Source of the DNA: Streptomyces sp. CBMA152
Lineage (GTDB): Bacteria > Actinomycetota > Actinomycetes > Streptomycetales > Streptomycetaceae
Direction: 5' to 3'
DNA length: 64,000 nt
Assembly: GCF_014596475.1 (NCBI RefSeq)
Contig: NZ_MECJ01000019.1
Location: 62,001 to 126,000, forward strand
The first letter of the stretch is position 1. Each line of letters opens with the position of its first letter. Made by a program: the position numbers and the translations under genes. Shown piece after piece: positions 32,214-40,700 of the stretch. The notes beneath the pieces were generated by a model, which saw only the letters and a list, made by a program, of their open reading frames with translations, did not search any database and was not told where the DNA came from.

Positions 32214-33217
32214 GTGAACAGCTCGGGACGCGCGTCCTGGTCGAACACACCAGCGCCGCGCTGCGCGACAACCCGCTCGGGGACCCGTACGAGCGCCGCA
32301 TCGAGGTACTGCTCCCGCCCGGATACGACGAGTCGAAGCGCTATCCCGTCGTCCACTGGCTGCCCGGCTTCGGCGCCAACCCGACGCTGACCGGCCGCGC
32401 GCTGGCGTTCGGCGAGGCGCCGGCCGACCGCATCCACCGGGCGATGGCGCGCGGCGAGATCCCGGCCGCGCTGATCGCGGTCCCGGACGCGACCACGGCG
32501 TACGGCGGCTCTCAGTACCTGGACTCGCCCGCCTGTGGCCGCTACCTCACGTATCTGGGCGAGGTGGTCGCCGAGGTCGACCGGCGGTTCGCCACCCTGG
32601 CCGAGCCGAGGTGGCGGGCGGTGGGCGGGAAGTCGAGCGGCGGATACGGGGCCGTGGTCGCGGCGATGGAGACCGAGCTGTTCGGGGCGGTGCTCGCGCA
32701 CACCCCGGACGCCGGGTTCGAGCACAGCTATCTGCCGCTGCTGCCGGGGGTTCTGGACACGGTAGAGGCGGCGGGCGGCATGGAACAGCTGCTGGCCAAG
32801 CGGGAGTCGGGGCCGCACGACACCCCGTTCATGGTCGCCATGAGCATCCTCGCCATGGGCATGTGTTACGCCGACAAGCCCGGCACCGCGCCCGCCGAGG
32901 CGCTGCCCTGCGACCCGCGCACGGGCGTGTTCCGCCCGGAGGTGTGGGAGCGCTGGCTGCGTCATGACCCCGTACGTATGGCCCCCGCGCACAAGGATCA
33001 ACTCAAGGCGCTGCAACTGCTCTACCTCGACACCGGATTGCGCGACGACTACCACATGCACTGGGGCGCCCGGGCGCTGCACGCCGTCTGGCAGGAGCAC
33101 GGCGTCGCGCACGAGTACCAGGAGCACGACGGCGGCCACCACGGCATCGAGCACCGCTTCCTGACCTCGCTCGCCCTGCTCGGCCGGGTGTGGGACGGCG
33201 CGGGACAGGGGGACTGA
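32210..33217 (+). CDS. Putative esterase (alpha/beta hydrolase, Fes/IroE-like)
   Basis: A 335-residue protein from ATG 32210. The esterase-D-type N-terminus RRIEVLLPPGYDESKRYPVV is followed by WLPGFGANPTLTG and the nucleophile elbow GGKSSGGYGAVVA (GxSxG variant) near residue 145. A histidine-rich end, QEHDGGHHGIEHRF, supplies the catalytic His. The family includes trilactone-siderophore esterases and acyltransferases. In this operon it could hydrolyse an intermediate or catalyse an acyl transfer. No signal peptide is present, so it acts in the cytoplasm. The AsnB-like ATG follows its stop directly. Confidence 0.83.
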   Translation: MSEQLGTRVLVEHTSAALRDNPLGDPYERRIEVLLPPGYDESKRYPVVHWLPGFGANPTLTGRALAFGEAPADRIHRAMARGEIPAALIAVPDATTAYGGSQYLDSPACGRYLTYLGEVVAEVDRRFATLAEPRWRAVGGKSSGGYGAVVAAMETELFGAVLAHTPDAGFEHSYLPLLPGVLDTVEAAGGMEQLLAKRESGPHDTPFMVAMSILAMGMCYADKPGTAPAEALPCDPRTGVFRPEVWERWLRHDPVRMAPAHKDQLKALQLLYLDTGLRDDYHMHWGARALHAVWQEHGVAHEYQEHDGGHHGIEHRFLTSLALLGRVWDGAGQGD

Positions 33218-34987
33218 ATGTGCGGGATCGCGGGCTTCATCAGCCTGGACGGCCCGCGCGAGCGGCCGTGGCTCGGGGCGCTCGGCGCGGCGATGACGGA
33301 CGCGCTGCACCACCGGGGCGAGTCGGCGGCCGAGCCGTGGATCTCGCCGGACGCCACCGTGATGCTCGCCTGTGTGCGGCTCGCCGTACAGGACCGGTCG
33401 GCCGCCGGGGACCAGCCGATGTCCTCGCCGGACGGCCGGGTCACGCTGGTGTCCAACGGTGAGGTGTACGCGTCCCGGGCGCCGCTGCCCGAGCCGTGGC
33501 CCCGGCGCACGCACTGCGACACGGAGTTCGTGTTGCAGCAGGTCAGCGAGGTTGAGGACACCGGGCCCGTACTTGCTTCTCTGGACGGGATGTTCGCGCT
33601 GGCCTGGCACGACGCGCGCACCGGCCGCACCACGCTGGCCCGCGACCACTTCGGGGTCAAGCCACTGGTGTACTGCCGGGTCGCGGGCGGGCTGCTCTTC
33701 GCCTCCGAGCCGCAGGCACTCCTTGCCACGGGGCTGATCGCGCCGGAGGTGGACCGTACCGAGTTCGTGCTGCGCTCCTGGGTGCGGATGGACGCGGCGG
33801 ACGAACGGACCTGGCTCACCGGCATCGATGCGCTCCAGCCCGCCGAGTATCTGACCGTCGAGGGCTCGCGGGTGCGGACCGGGCGCTACTGGCAGCCGAC
33901 CCCGTCCGACGAGCCGGTCGGCGCCGAGGAGATCCGCGCCGCCTTCGACCGGGCCGCCGCACTGCGGACCGCCGCCGACGTGCCCCGGGCGGCGGTGCTC
34001 AGCGGCGGCGTCGACAGCTCGGCGATCTTCGCTGCGCTGCACACGCGGGGCGTGGAGTTACGCCCGTACGTCCTCCAGTACGAGGACGGCGTCGGCGGGT
34101 CGGGCAGCGACGTCGAGCACGCGCGTACGGTCGCCGATGTGCATCAAGTGCCGCTCACCGTCGTCGAGTTGTCGCGGCGCGACGCGGTGAAGCTCATCCC
34201 GGAGGTCGCCGGGCGGCTGACGCGGCCGATGCTGCACGGCGCCGAGCTCGCGATGTACCAGCTGTACGAGCGGATCGCCGCCGAGGGGCAGGTCGTCGTC
34301 TACTCGGGCCACGGGGCCGACGAGATGTGGGGCTACCAGGACGGCGGCTACTTCCCCGTGGTCGCCCCCGACGCCCCCACCCATCTGCACGGCCGCCACT
34401 ACCTCACCCACCGCCTCTACCCGGACGAGCGGCCGGTGTGGGGTGAGCTGGTGGAGTGGATGGCGGCCGGGCTCGACGTCGACATGGACGAGATCCGGGA
34501 GCGGGTGTGGGAGCGGGTGCTGCGCGAGTACCGCGCGCTCGACACCCTCGACCCCGTCAAACGCGGCCGCCACCATCTGATGCGCCGCTTCCTGGTGTAC
34601 GTGAACGACATGGTCGACCTGACGTCGTCCACGTACACGCTGGAGGACCGGCCCGTCTTCCAGGACGTGACGCTCGCCGAGCTCGCCTTCCGCTGCCCGG
34701 AGCACCTGAAGAGCACGGGACGGCCCGGCGACCACAAGGACCTCCTGAAGGAGGCGCTGAGCGGGCTGCTGCCGCCGACCGTCGTCCGGCGCCGTAAGCA
34801 GGGCTTCCCGGCCCCCTCCGACCCGTCGTACCGAGAAGCGCTGCGGAGTCTCGCGGACGAGCAGGGCATGCCCTTCGGGCTACCGGAGCCGCCGGAGGCG
34901 CTGCGCTCAGCACTCGGCACCGGCGAGCTCATGTACCTCGCGTCCAGCGCGGCCTGGCTCACCCGAACCACGCTCACAGGGAAGTAG
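33218..34987 (+). CDS. Asparagine synthetase B-like amidotransferase
   Basis: A 589-residue protein from ATG 33218. The N-terminus MCGIAGFISLDG exposes Cys2 as the Ntn-glutaminase nucleophile, so the glutaminase domain appears active. LARDHFGVKPLVYC follows. The synthetase PP-loop is AVLSGGVDSSAIF near residue 265, and YSGHGADEMWGYQ is the second nucleotide-binding block. Similar proteins make amides or isopeptide bonds in natural-product pathways, including lasso-peptide cyclases and beta-lactam synthetases. Here it may amidate or cyclise a peptide or activate a carboxylate. It is co-directional and abuts both neighbours. Confidence 0.9.
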   Translation: MCGIAGFISLDGPRERPWLGALGAAMTDALHHRGESAAEPWISPDATVMLACVRLAVQDRSAAGDQPMSSPDGRVTLVSNGEVYASRAPLPEPWPRRTHCDTEFVLQQVSEVEDTGPVLASLDGMFALAWHDARTGRTTLARDHFGVKPLVYCRVAGGLLFASEPQALLATGLIAPEVDRTEFVLRSWVRMDAADERTWLTGIDALQPAEYLTVEGSRVRTGRYWQPTPSDEPVGAEEIRAAFDRAAALRTAADVPRAAVLSGGVDSSAIFAALHTRGVELRPYVLQYEDGVGGSGSDVEHARTVADVHQVPLTVVELSRRDAVKLIPEVAGRLTRPMLHGAELAMYQLYERIAAEGQVVVYSGHGADEMWGYQDGGYFPVVAPDAPTHLHGRHYLTHRLYPDERPVWGELVEWMAAGLDVDMDEIRERVWERVLREYRALDTLDPVKRGRHHLMRRFLVYVNDMVDLTSSTYTLEDRPVFQDVTLAELAFRCPEHLKSTGRPGDHKDLLKEALSGLLPPTVVRRRKQGFPAPSDPSYREALRSLADEQGMPFGLPEPPEALRSALGTGELMYLASSAAWLTRTTLTGK

Positions 34988-34998
34988 GACAGAACCCC

Positions 34999-36099
34999 AT
35001 GGCCTCCACCGAACTCTGGCACTGGCGCACCGCGCCCGACGCGGCCGCCCTGGAGGACGTGCCGCCGCACCTCACGCCCCAAGAGGCCCAGGAGTGGTGC
35101 AACTTCACGCTGTGGCACCCCTCCGCGCTGCCCGAGGGATGCGACACGGCCGTCGGCACCCTGCGCAAGGAGGCGCCGCCCGGGCGCACCGGCCCGGAGG
35201 CGGGGCGTTCGCCCTGGTCGGCCGCCAATCCGGCCGCGTTCCGCACCGAGATCAGCGGCCCGGGCCGCAGTCTGCGGATCAAGCAGTTCCTGTACGACTG
35301 GGCGTTCCCGGCGGCCGACCACCCGGCCCTGTGGGGCAGCGAGACCCGGCACTTCCCGATCGGCTCGGGCCGGGTGGTGTGGCTCGGCACCGACTACCTC
35401 GGGCATGCGGCGGCGTCGGCGCGGATGCTGCGGACGACCGTCGAACTCTCCGTATTGGAGGGCGAGTTCAGCGGAGAGGAGCTGGTGGAGCTGTACCGGT
35501 CGCTGCGGCCCGCCGTCGCGGAGGTGCCCGCGCGGGTGGTGCGTACGCCGTTCAGCGCGCTCAGCTACTGGGCGCGGCACCGGGACGTGGAGATGGTGTC
35601 GGTGCCGACCGGGCTGTTCACCTTCCACCGCCGCACCCGGCCGCACGAGGGCGATTGGGTGCCCACGGCGGAGCTCGCCGCCTTCCTCGCGCAGCAGCGC
35701 CTCCCGGCGTCCCTGGGCGGCTTCGCGTGCGACAGCGCGGCCGTCTTCGCGGACGCCGACGGGTCAGGCGAGCTGGAGGTGATCTACACCTCCGGCGACG
35801 GCGACGAGCTGCGGCTCGTACTCCAGCGGCCTGGCGGCGGCCGGATGCCGTTCCCGCCGCAGCGCGAGAAGCACCCGGGCCGGGCCAAGGAGATCTCGTT
35901 CGATGGCCGCACGCTCTACCTCGCGTACGTGGACGACGAGGTCGGCCCGTTCGACGCGATGTGGCAGGACGAGGCCACCGGGGTCGAGGGCAAGCTGCTC
36001 ACCAGCGCGCGGACGGGCCTGGACAAGGAGTTCGTGCTCGCGTGCGTACGGGCGGTCCTCGCCGCCGCGCCGCTGACGGGTGACGGGATGGCCATATGA
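34999..36099 (+). CDS. Unknown protein in biosynthetic operon
   Basis: A 366-residue protein from ATG 34999, ending in a 4-bp overlap with the aldehyde dehydrogenase gene. The N-terminus MASTELWHWRTAPDAAALEDV lacks a signal peptide. Two similar halves are hinted at: residues about 30-180 (YDWAFPAADHPALWGSE, GSGRVVWLGTDYLGHAA) and about 210-345 (CDSAAVFADADGSGELEVIY, VLQRPGGGRMPFPPQ). The second resembles an EF-hand-like or beta-propeller DxDGSGE loop. I do not recognise the family. Strict placement within the operon argues that it takes part in the pathway. Confidence 0.7.
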   Translation: MASTELWHWRTAPDAAALEDVPPHLTPQEAQEWCNFTLWHPSALPEGCDTAVGTLRKEAPPGRTGPEAGRSPWSAANPAAFRTEISGPGRSLRIKQFLYDWAFPAADHPALWGSETRHFPIGSGRVVWLGTDYLGHAAASARMLRTTVELSVLEGEFSGEELVELYRSLRPAVAEVPARVVRTPFSALSYWARHRDVEMVSVPTGLFTFHRRTRPHEGDWVPTAELAAFLAQQRLPASLGGFACDSAAVFADADGSGELEVIYTSGDGDELRLVLQRPGGGRMPFPPQREKHPGRAKEISFDGRTLYLAYVDDEVGPFDAMWQDEATGVEGKLLTSARTGLDKEFVLACVRAVLAAAPLTGDGMAI

Positions 36100-37535
36100 G
36101 CGGTGAGGGGCGGGAGTTGACCGATCCGGCGACCGGCGAGGTGTACGCGCATCTGCCCGACAGCTCGGCCGTGGAGTGCGCCCGGACCGTACGCCTGGCC
36201 GCCGGGGCCTTCGACGGCTGGCAGGCGGCCGGGCCACGCCATCGCGCGGAGCGGCTGCACGTGCTGGCCGATCTCGTACGCGGGCGGCGCGCCGACTTCG
36301 TCGAGCTGGAGCGGCGCGGTGCGGGCAAGCCGGTCGGGCGGATCGGCGGCGAGGTGGACTTCGCGGTCCGGGCGCTGCGCTGGTTCGCCGAGCAGGCGCT
36401 GCGGCCGGCGGGCGAGATCCATCCGTCGGGCCCGGGCACGCGCGCGTACACCGACCGGGTGCCGCTCGGGGTGTGCGCGGCGATCGTGCCGTCCAACTAC
36501 CCGCTGCTGATGGCTGCTTGGAAGGTGGGCGGCGCGCTCGCGTACGGCAACACGGTCGTCGTGAAGCCCGCGCCGCAGACCCCGCTGAGCGTACGGCTGC
36601 TGGTCGAGCTCGGCCGCGAGGCGCTGCCCGCACATGTGCTGGGCGCGGTGTACGGCGGCGCCGAGGTGGGCCGGATGCTGTGCCAGCTCCCCGAGGTCGC
36701 GGCCGTCTCCTTCACCGGCTCCACGGAAGCGGGCCGCATCGTGGCCGCCAACTGCGGACGCACGGTCAAACGCGTCTCGCTCGAACTCGGCGGCAAGAAC
36801 CCCCTGGTCGTCTTCCCGGACGCCGACCTCGACGCCGCCGCGGCCTCGGCGGTCGAGGCGTTCACCGGGAACTCGGGCCAGATGTGCGTCGGCGCGTCCC
36901 GACTGATCGTCCACGAGAGCGTGCACGACGACTTCGTACGGGCGGTCGCCGCGCGGGCCGCCGCGCGCCCCCTCGGCCCGACCGACGACCCGCGCACCGA
37001 ACTGGGCCCGCTGATCACCCCGGAGGCCGTGGAGCGGATCACCTCGGCGGTCCTGGAGGCGGTGACCGAGGGCGTGCAGGCCCTGTTCCCACCCGGCGAG
37101 AAGGACGTACGCCCGGACCTCGACGCCCCGCTGAGCGGCGGCAACTACGTCAACCCGGTCGTCCTCGACGAGGTGCCGGACGCACTGCGGGCCTGGCGCG
37201 AGGAGCTGTTCGGCCCGGTGCTCGCGGTGCGCTCGTTCCGTACGGAGGAACAGGCGCTGAGCCTCGCGCACGACACCGAGTACGGCCTGTCGGCGTCGCT
37301 GTGGACCTCGGACGCGGGCCGGGTCGAACGGTTCGCGCGGCGGCTGCGGGCCGGGATGCTCTGGTTCAACACCTGGGGCGACACGGACGAGCACATCAGC
37401 GTGGGGGGCCTGGGGCAGAGCGGGTACGGGCGGGAGCTGGGGGTGCACGCGGTGGAGCAGTACACGCATACGCGGGCGGTGTGGATCGCGCACGGGGTGG
37501 GGTCGGGGGGTCCGGCTTCGGGGGGTGCCGGGTGA
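36096..37535 (+). CDS. Aldehyde dehydrogenase
   Basis: A 479-residue NAD(P)-dependent aldehyde dehydrogenase from ATG 36096. Landmarks are the cofactor block AAIVPSNYPLLMAAWKVGGA, VSFTGSTEAGRIV, the general base in KRVSLELGGKNPLVVF near residue 235 and the catalytic cysteine in GNSGQMCVGASRL near 268. It oxidises an aldehyde to an acid. If the locus makes a hydrazine from N6-hydroxylysine as in s56-p1, the oxidase would release 2-aminoadipate 6-semialdehyde, and this enzyme would be well suited to oxidise it. That link is inference. The Gly-rich tail runs into the next gene, whose GTG overlaps its stop. Confidence 0.9.
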   Translation: MSGEGRELTDPATGEVYAHLPDSSAVECARTVRLAAGAFDGWQAAGPRHRAERLHVLADLVRGRRADFVELERRGAGKPVGRIGGEVDFAVRALRWFAEQALRPAGEIHPSGPGTRAYTDRVPLGVCAAIVPSNYPLLMAAWKVGGALAYGNTVVVKPAPQTPLSVRLLVELGREALPAHVLGAVYGGAEVGRMLCQLPEVAAVSFTGSTEAGRIVAANCGRTVKRVSLELGGKNPLVVFPDADLDAAAASAVEAFTGNSGQMCVGASRLIVHESVHDDFVRAVAARAAARPLGPTDDPRTELGPLITPEAVERITSAVLEAVTEGVQALFPPGEKDVRPDLDAPLSGGNYVNPVVLDEVPDALRAWREELFGPVLAVRSFRTEEQALSLAHDTEYGLSASLWTSDAGRVERFARRLRAGMLWFNTWGDTDEHISVGGLGQSGYGRELGVHAVEQYTHTRAVWIAHGVGSGGPASGGAG

Positions 37536-38575
37536 GCGTCCTTCTGGACTTCCGCAGCGACACCCGGACCGCTCCGGACGCGGCGATGCGGGCCGCGATG
37601 GCCGCGGCCGAGGTGGGCGACGACGCGTACGGGGACGATCCTTGCGTACTGCGGCTTGAGGAGGCGGGGGCGCGGCTGCTCGGGAAGGAGGCGGCGCTGT
37701 TCCTGCCGAGCAGCACGATGACCAATCTGGTCGCGGTGCTCGCCGCCGCGCCGGACCCCGGGACCCGGCTGCTCACCGGTGCGCACACGCATGTGGCGCG
37801 CTTCGAGGACGCGGGGATGCGGCGGTTCGCGCGCGTCGAGCTGGTGCCGCTGGCGCAGCGCGACGACGGTGCGCCCGACCCGGACGCGCTGGAGGCGGCG
37901 CTGCGGGAGGGCGCTCGCGCCGGTCGGCCGCAGGTCGTCTCGCTGGAGAACACCTGCATGCTGCACACGGGCAACGCGCTGGAGCTCGCGGTCCTGGACC
38001 GGCTGGCGGGGCTCGCCCGGTCGTACGGCGCGCACGTCCATCTGGACGGGGCCCGGCTCGCCAACGCCGCCGTCGCGCTCGGCCTGCCGGTCGAGAAGCT
38101 GGCGGTCCCGGCGGACAGCGTCACGTTCTGCCTGGCGAAGGGGCTGGGCGCGCCGGTGGGGTCGCTGCTGGGCGCGCCGGCGTCGTTCGTGGACCGGGCT
38201 CGGTCGTTACGGCTCCAACTCGGCGGCACCATGCATCAGTCGGGGGTGCTGGCCGCTGCCGCGCTGGCGGGGCTGGAGGGGGTTTCCCGGCTGGCCGAGG
38301 ACCATGCTTTGGCTGCCGCCTTGGCTCGGGGGCTCGGGTCGGTGCCCGGGGCGGAGGTCGCGGAGCCTCCTTGCCGTACGAACATCGTGACGGTGCGGGT
38401 GCGGGGTGTCTCGGGCGTCGAGCTGATGGGGCGGCTCGGGGAGCGGGGTGTGCGGGTGTTGCCGCTGGATGATGGGTGGGTGCGATTTGTTGTGCACCGG
38501 GAGCATCGGGATACGGCAGTGCCGGTGGTGGTGCGGGCGGTGTCGGACGCGGTCCGTTTGCGGCCCGGCGGCTGA
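37532..38575 (+). CDS. Threonine aldolase-like PLP enzyme
   Basis: A 347-residue fold-type I PLP enzyme from GTG 37532. DFRSDTRTAPDAAMRAAM, EVGDDAYGDDPCVLRLEE and the PLP lysine in VTFCLAKGLGAPVGSLLG near residue 200 identify the low-specificity threonine aldolase/beta-eliminating lyase family. It would cleave or form beta-hydroxy-alpha-amino acids, releasing or using glycine. Glycine is a substrate of the s56-p1 hydrazine synthetase, so this enzyme could supply it, or it could build a beta-hydroxy residue of the product. Last gene of the rightward operon; a repeat-rich terminator region follows. Confidence 0.88.
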   Translation: MSVLLDFRSDTRTAPDAAMRAAMAAAEVGDDAYGDDPCVLRLEEAGARLLGKEAALFLPSSTMTNLVAVLAAAPDPGTRLLTGAHTHVARFEDAGMRRFARVELVPLAQRDDGAPDPDALEAALREGARAGRPQVVSLENTCMLHTGNALELAVLDRLAGLARSYGAHVHLDGARLANAAVALGLPVEKLAVPADSVTFCLAKGLGAPVGSLLGAPASFVDRARSLRLQLGGTMHQSGVLAAAALAGLEGVSRLAEDHALAAALARGLGSVPGAEVAEPPCRTNIVTVRVRGVSGVELMGRLGERGVRVLPLDDGWVRFVVHREHRDTAVPVVVRAVSDAVRLRPGG

Positions 38576-38842
38576 TCCCCCACCCCGCCCCTTCCCGAAA
38601 GCCTCCGGCGGTTGTCGGTCGGCTGCGGGCCGGTGGGGGCTGGTCGCGCAGTTCCCCGCGCCCCTAGGAGCGCCCTCCGGGCGCATTTAAGGGGCGCGGG
38701 GAACTGCGCGAGCAACCCAGCACGATCCGCAGACGAAGAACCCGGCCGCCCGCCCAGGGCTTTCGGGAAGGGGCGGGGTGGGGCCAAGGGGCGCGGGGAA
38801 CTGCGCGGGCAACCACGCACGATCCGCAGGCGAACCACCGGG
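38576..38842. repeat. Repeat-rich terminator region between convergent genes
   Basis: Contains GGCTGGTCGCGCAGTTCCCC plus GCGCCCCT at 38638-38665, its inverted copy at 38690-38711 and another inverted copy at 38787-38807. The companion element CCCCTTCCCGAAAGCC also appears forward (about 38590-38603) and inverted (about 38758-38775). Together they can fold into long hairpins and lie exactly between two converging genes, so a bidirectional terminator role is likely. No gene is seen. Confidence 0.75.
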
Positions 38843-39010
38843 TCAGGCGACCGTCGCGTCCCAGCCCGGCTCGGTGGGGGCGGTCGGGGCCGCGACGGCG
38901 GCGGAGGCCGGGGTGGCCGCGAACGCCGTCGCGCCGCACAGGGCGAGCAGGGCGGCAGCGGTGACCGTGACGAGCTGGGTGACGACCTTGCGGCGCATTC
39001 GGGGCCTCAT
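38843..39010 (-). CDS. Small secreted peptide
   Basis: A 55-residue protein from ATG 39010 with a typical Sec signal peptide: basic MRPRMRRKVVTQL, hydrophobic VTVTAAALLALCGATAFA and cleavage-like ATPASA. The predicted mature part is only about 17-20 residues (AVAAPTAPTEPGWDATVA). The ribosome binding site is weak. A GCTGGCAC/GTGCCAG operator-like repeat lies about 97 bp upstream, shared with the 54-kb promoter region of the biosynthetic locus. Function unknown; it may be a signalling peptide or simply an abundant secreted fragment. Confidence 0.6.
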   Translation of the reverse strand: MRPRMRRKVVTQLVTVTAAALLALCGATAFAATPASAAVAAPTAPTEPGWDATVA

Positions 39011-39106
39011 ATCGCTTTCGTCGGGATGACTGGCAGTTGGCCGGTTTCTTTCCCTTCCGGCGAGCACCATCGTGCCGAGGGCACACGGCCGGTGTCGTCG
39101 ATTCCG

Positions 39107-39140
39107 GCTGGCACAAAACGCTCTGACACGACCGTGCCAG
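39107..39140. promoter_or_regulatory. GCTGGCAC operator-like inverted repeat
   Basis: CTGGCAC (39108-39114) and GTGCCAG (39134-39140) are inverted arms between the divergent secreted-peptide and regulator genes. The 15-mer TTCCGGCTGGCACAA (39102-39116) is repeated exactly at 54058-54072. The rest of the 39011-39409 gap has no supported gene. Confidence 0.65.
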
Positions 39141-39409
39141 GCCGTACGACCAGGGCTTCCGCACCCTCCGCACAGCCACCCCACAGCCTCGTCAGCGGCG
39201 ACGGTGACGCATGGTCATGACCATGCCTGTCCGCGTAATGGACGGTGTTTGCGCAGGCGGCAAGTGGTCTACACAATCCACTCGACAAAAGATCGCCCTT
39301 TGGGGAGGCCGCACGGGCGCCGTGTCTTCACGGCGCCTCTTCCCCGCCGCCAGCGTTGTCGGTCCGCTCCACGTGCGAGCCGCTCCAACTCGCGACCGGG
39401 GGGAAAACC

Positions 39410-40393
39410 GTGCTCGTCCCACTTGGGCTGACCGAACGTTCCGACACGTTGTACCGGCTGATTCTCAGACAGCCAGAACTGAGGGTTCCGGGGGTGGTGG
39501 ACACCCTCGGAAGACCCGAGGACGAAGTCCGCGCAGATCTTGAGGAGTTGACCCGCCTCTCGCTCCTCGCACCGTCCTGGCGGACCGACGGGCAGCTGCG
39601 GGCGGTGCATCCGAAGGCCGCGCTCGACTCGCTCCTCGCCCACCAACAGGCCGAGATCGCCCAGCGCCATCGCGCGCTCGCCGAGAGCCAGGCGGCCGCG
39701 AGCGCGCTGCTCTCGCAGTACGCCGAGCTCCACCCGGCCCGCGAGACGCACGAGGCCGAACGTTTCCAGGGCCTCGACGCGGTCCGGGCCAAACTCACCG
39801 AGCTGAGCTCGCGCACGCGACGTGAGTCCGTCGCCTTCATGCCGGGCGGCGCGCAGAGCCCCGCCTCGTACAAGGCGAGCGAGCCGCTGTCGCAGGAACT
39901 GCTCGACCGGGGGGTCCGCATCCGTACGCTCTACCTCGACTCCATCCGCAACGACCCCGCGAGCTTCGAGCACGCGCGGTGGCTGACGGAACGGGGCGGT
40001 GGCGTACGTACGGTGCCCGCGCTGCCGATGCGGATGTACATCAGCGACCGGGAGTCGGCGATGGTGCCGATCGATCCGGCCGACTCCACGCAGGGCGCTG
40101 TGCTGCTGCGGGAGCCTGGCGCCGTGGCGGCGTTCTGCGCGCTGTTCGACGCGGTGTGGGAGACGGCGACGCCGTTCGGGGAGCCGCCGCGCCGTAGCCT
40201 GGACGACCCCGGCTCACAGCCCCGCGAGCTGCTTCGTCTCCTGGCCCAGGGCTACACGGACGAGGCCGCGGCCCGCCGCCTCGGCATCTCCCTGCGCAGC
40301 GAGCGCCGCCTGATCTCCGAGCTGATGGAGAAACTCAACGCGCAGAGCCGTTTCCAACTGGGCCAACGAGCGGCGGAACACGGCCTGTTGTAA
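39410..40393 (+). CDS. LuxR-type HTH regulator with TrmB-like N-terminus
   Basis: A 327-residue protein. GTG 39410 is preferred because GGGGGGAAAA lies just upstream and homology starts at LVPLGLTERSDTLYRLIL. The N-terminal TrmB-like helices (VPGVVDTLGRPEDEVRADLEE) are followed by a phospholipase-D-like sensor region (ESVAFMPGGAQSPASYKA, RGVRIRTLYLDSIRNDPASF). The C-terminal LuxR/GerE helix-turn-helix lies near residues 268-320 (ELLRLLAQGYTDEAAARRLG to MEKLNAQSRFQLGQRA). Regulators of this type are frequent in actinobacterial biosynthetic clusters. The shared GCTGGCAC motifs upstream of it and at 54.1 kb make it the best candidate pathway regulator. Confidence 0.82.
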   Translation: MLVPLGLTERSDTLYRLILRQPELRVPGVVDTLGRPEDEVRADLEELTRLSLLAPSWRTDGQLRAVHPKAALDSLLAHQQAEIAQRHRALAESQAAASALLSQYAELHPARETHEAERFQGLDAVRAKLTELSSRTRRESVAFMPGGAQSPASYKASEPLSQELLDRGVRIRTLYLDSIRNDPASFEHARWLTERGGGVRTVPALPMRMYISDRESAMVPIDPADSTQGAVLLREPGAVAAFCALFDAVWETATPFGEPPRRSLDDPGSQPRELLRLLAQGYTDEAAARRLGISLRSERRLISELMEKLNAQSRFQLGQRAAEHGLL

Positions 40394-40700
40394 CCGGGTG
40401 GGCTCGCTTCCGTCTGCGGACCGTGGCTGGCTGGTCGCGCAGTTCCCCGCGCCCCTTGGCCCCCACCCCGCCCCTTCCCGAAAGCTCTGGGCGAGCGGCC
40501 AGGTTGTTCGGCTGCGGGCCGGTGGGGGCTTGTCGCGCAGTTCCCCGCGCCCCTGGGGGACTGTGGCTGAGCCAAGCTTTCCGGCTGCGGCGGACTACCT
40601 AAGGGGCGCGGGGAACTGCGCGATCAGCCCCTACCGGTCCGCAGACGAACGACATCCGCCGGAGGCTTTCGGGAAGGGGCGGGGTGGGGAAAAGGAACGC
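40394..40700. repeat. Repeat-rich terminator region
   Basis: Holds two forward copies (40429-40456, 40532-40554) and one inverted copy (40602-40623) of the GTCGCGCAGTTCCCCGCG family. It also has forward (about 40467-40485) and inverted (about 40665-40688) copies of the CCCCTTCCCGAAAGC element. It again lies between two converging genes. No coding sequence is supported. Confidence 0.75.

Noticed and set aside
26126..34987. Lasso peptide cluster
   Set aside because: An AsnB-like protein is present, but no B1/B2 leader-processing pair is seen, and the 19-residue ORF lacks a lasso leader/core pattern.
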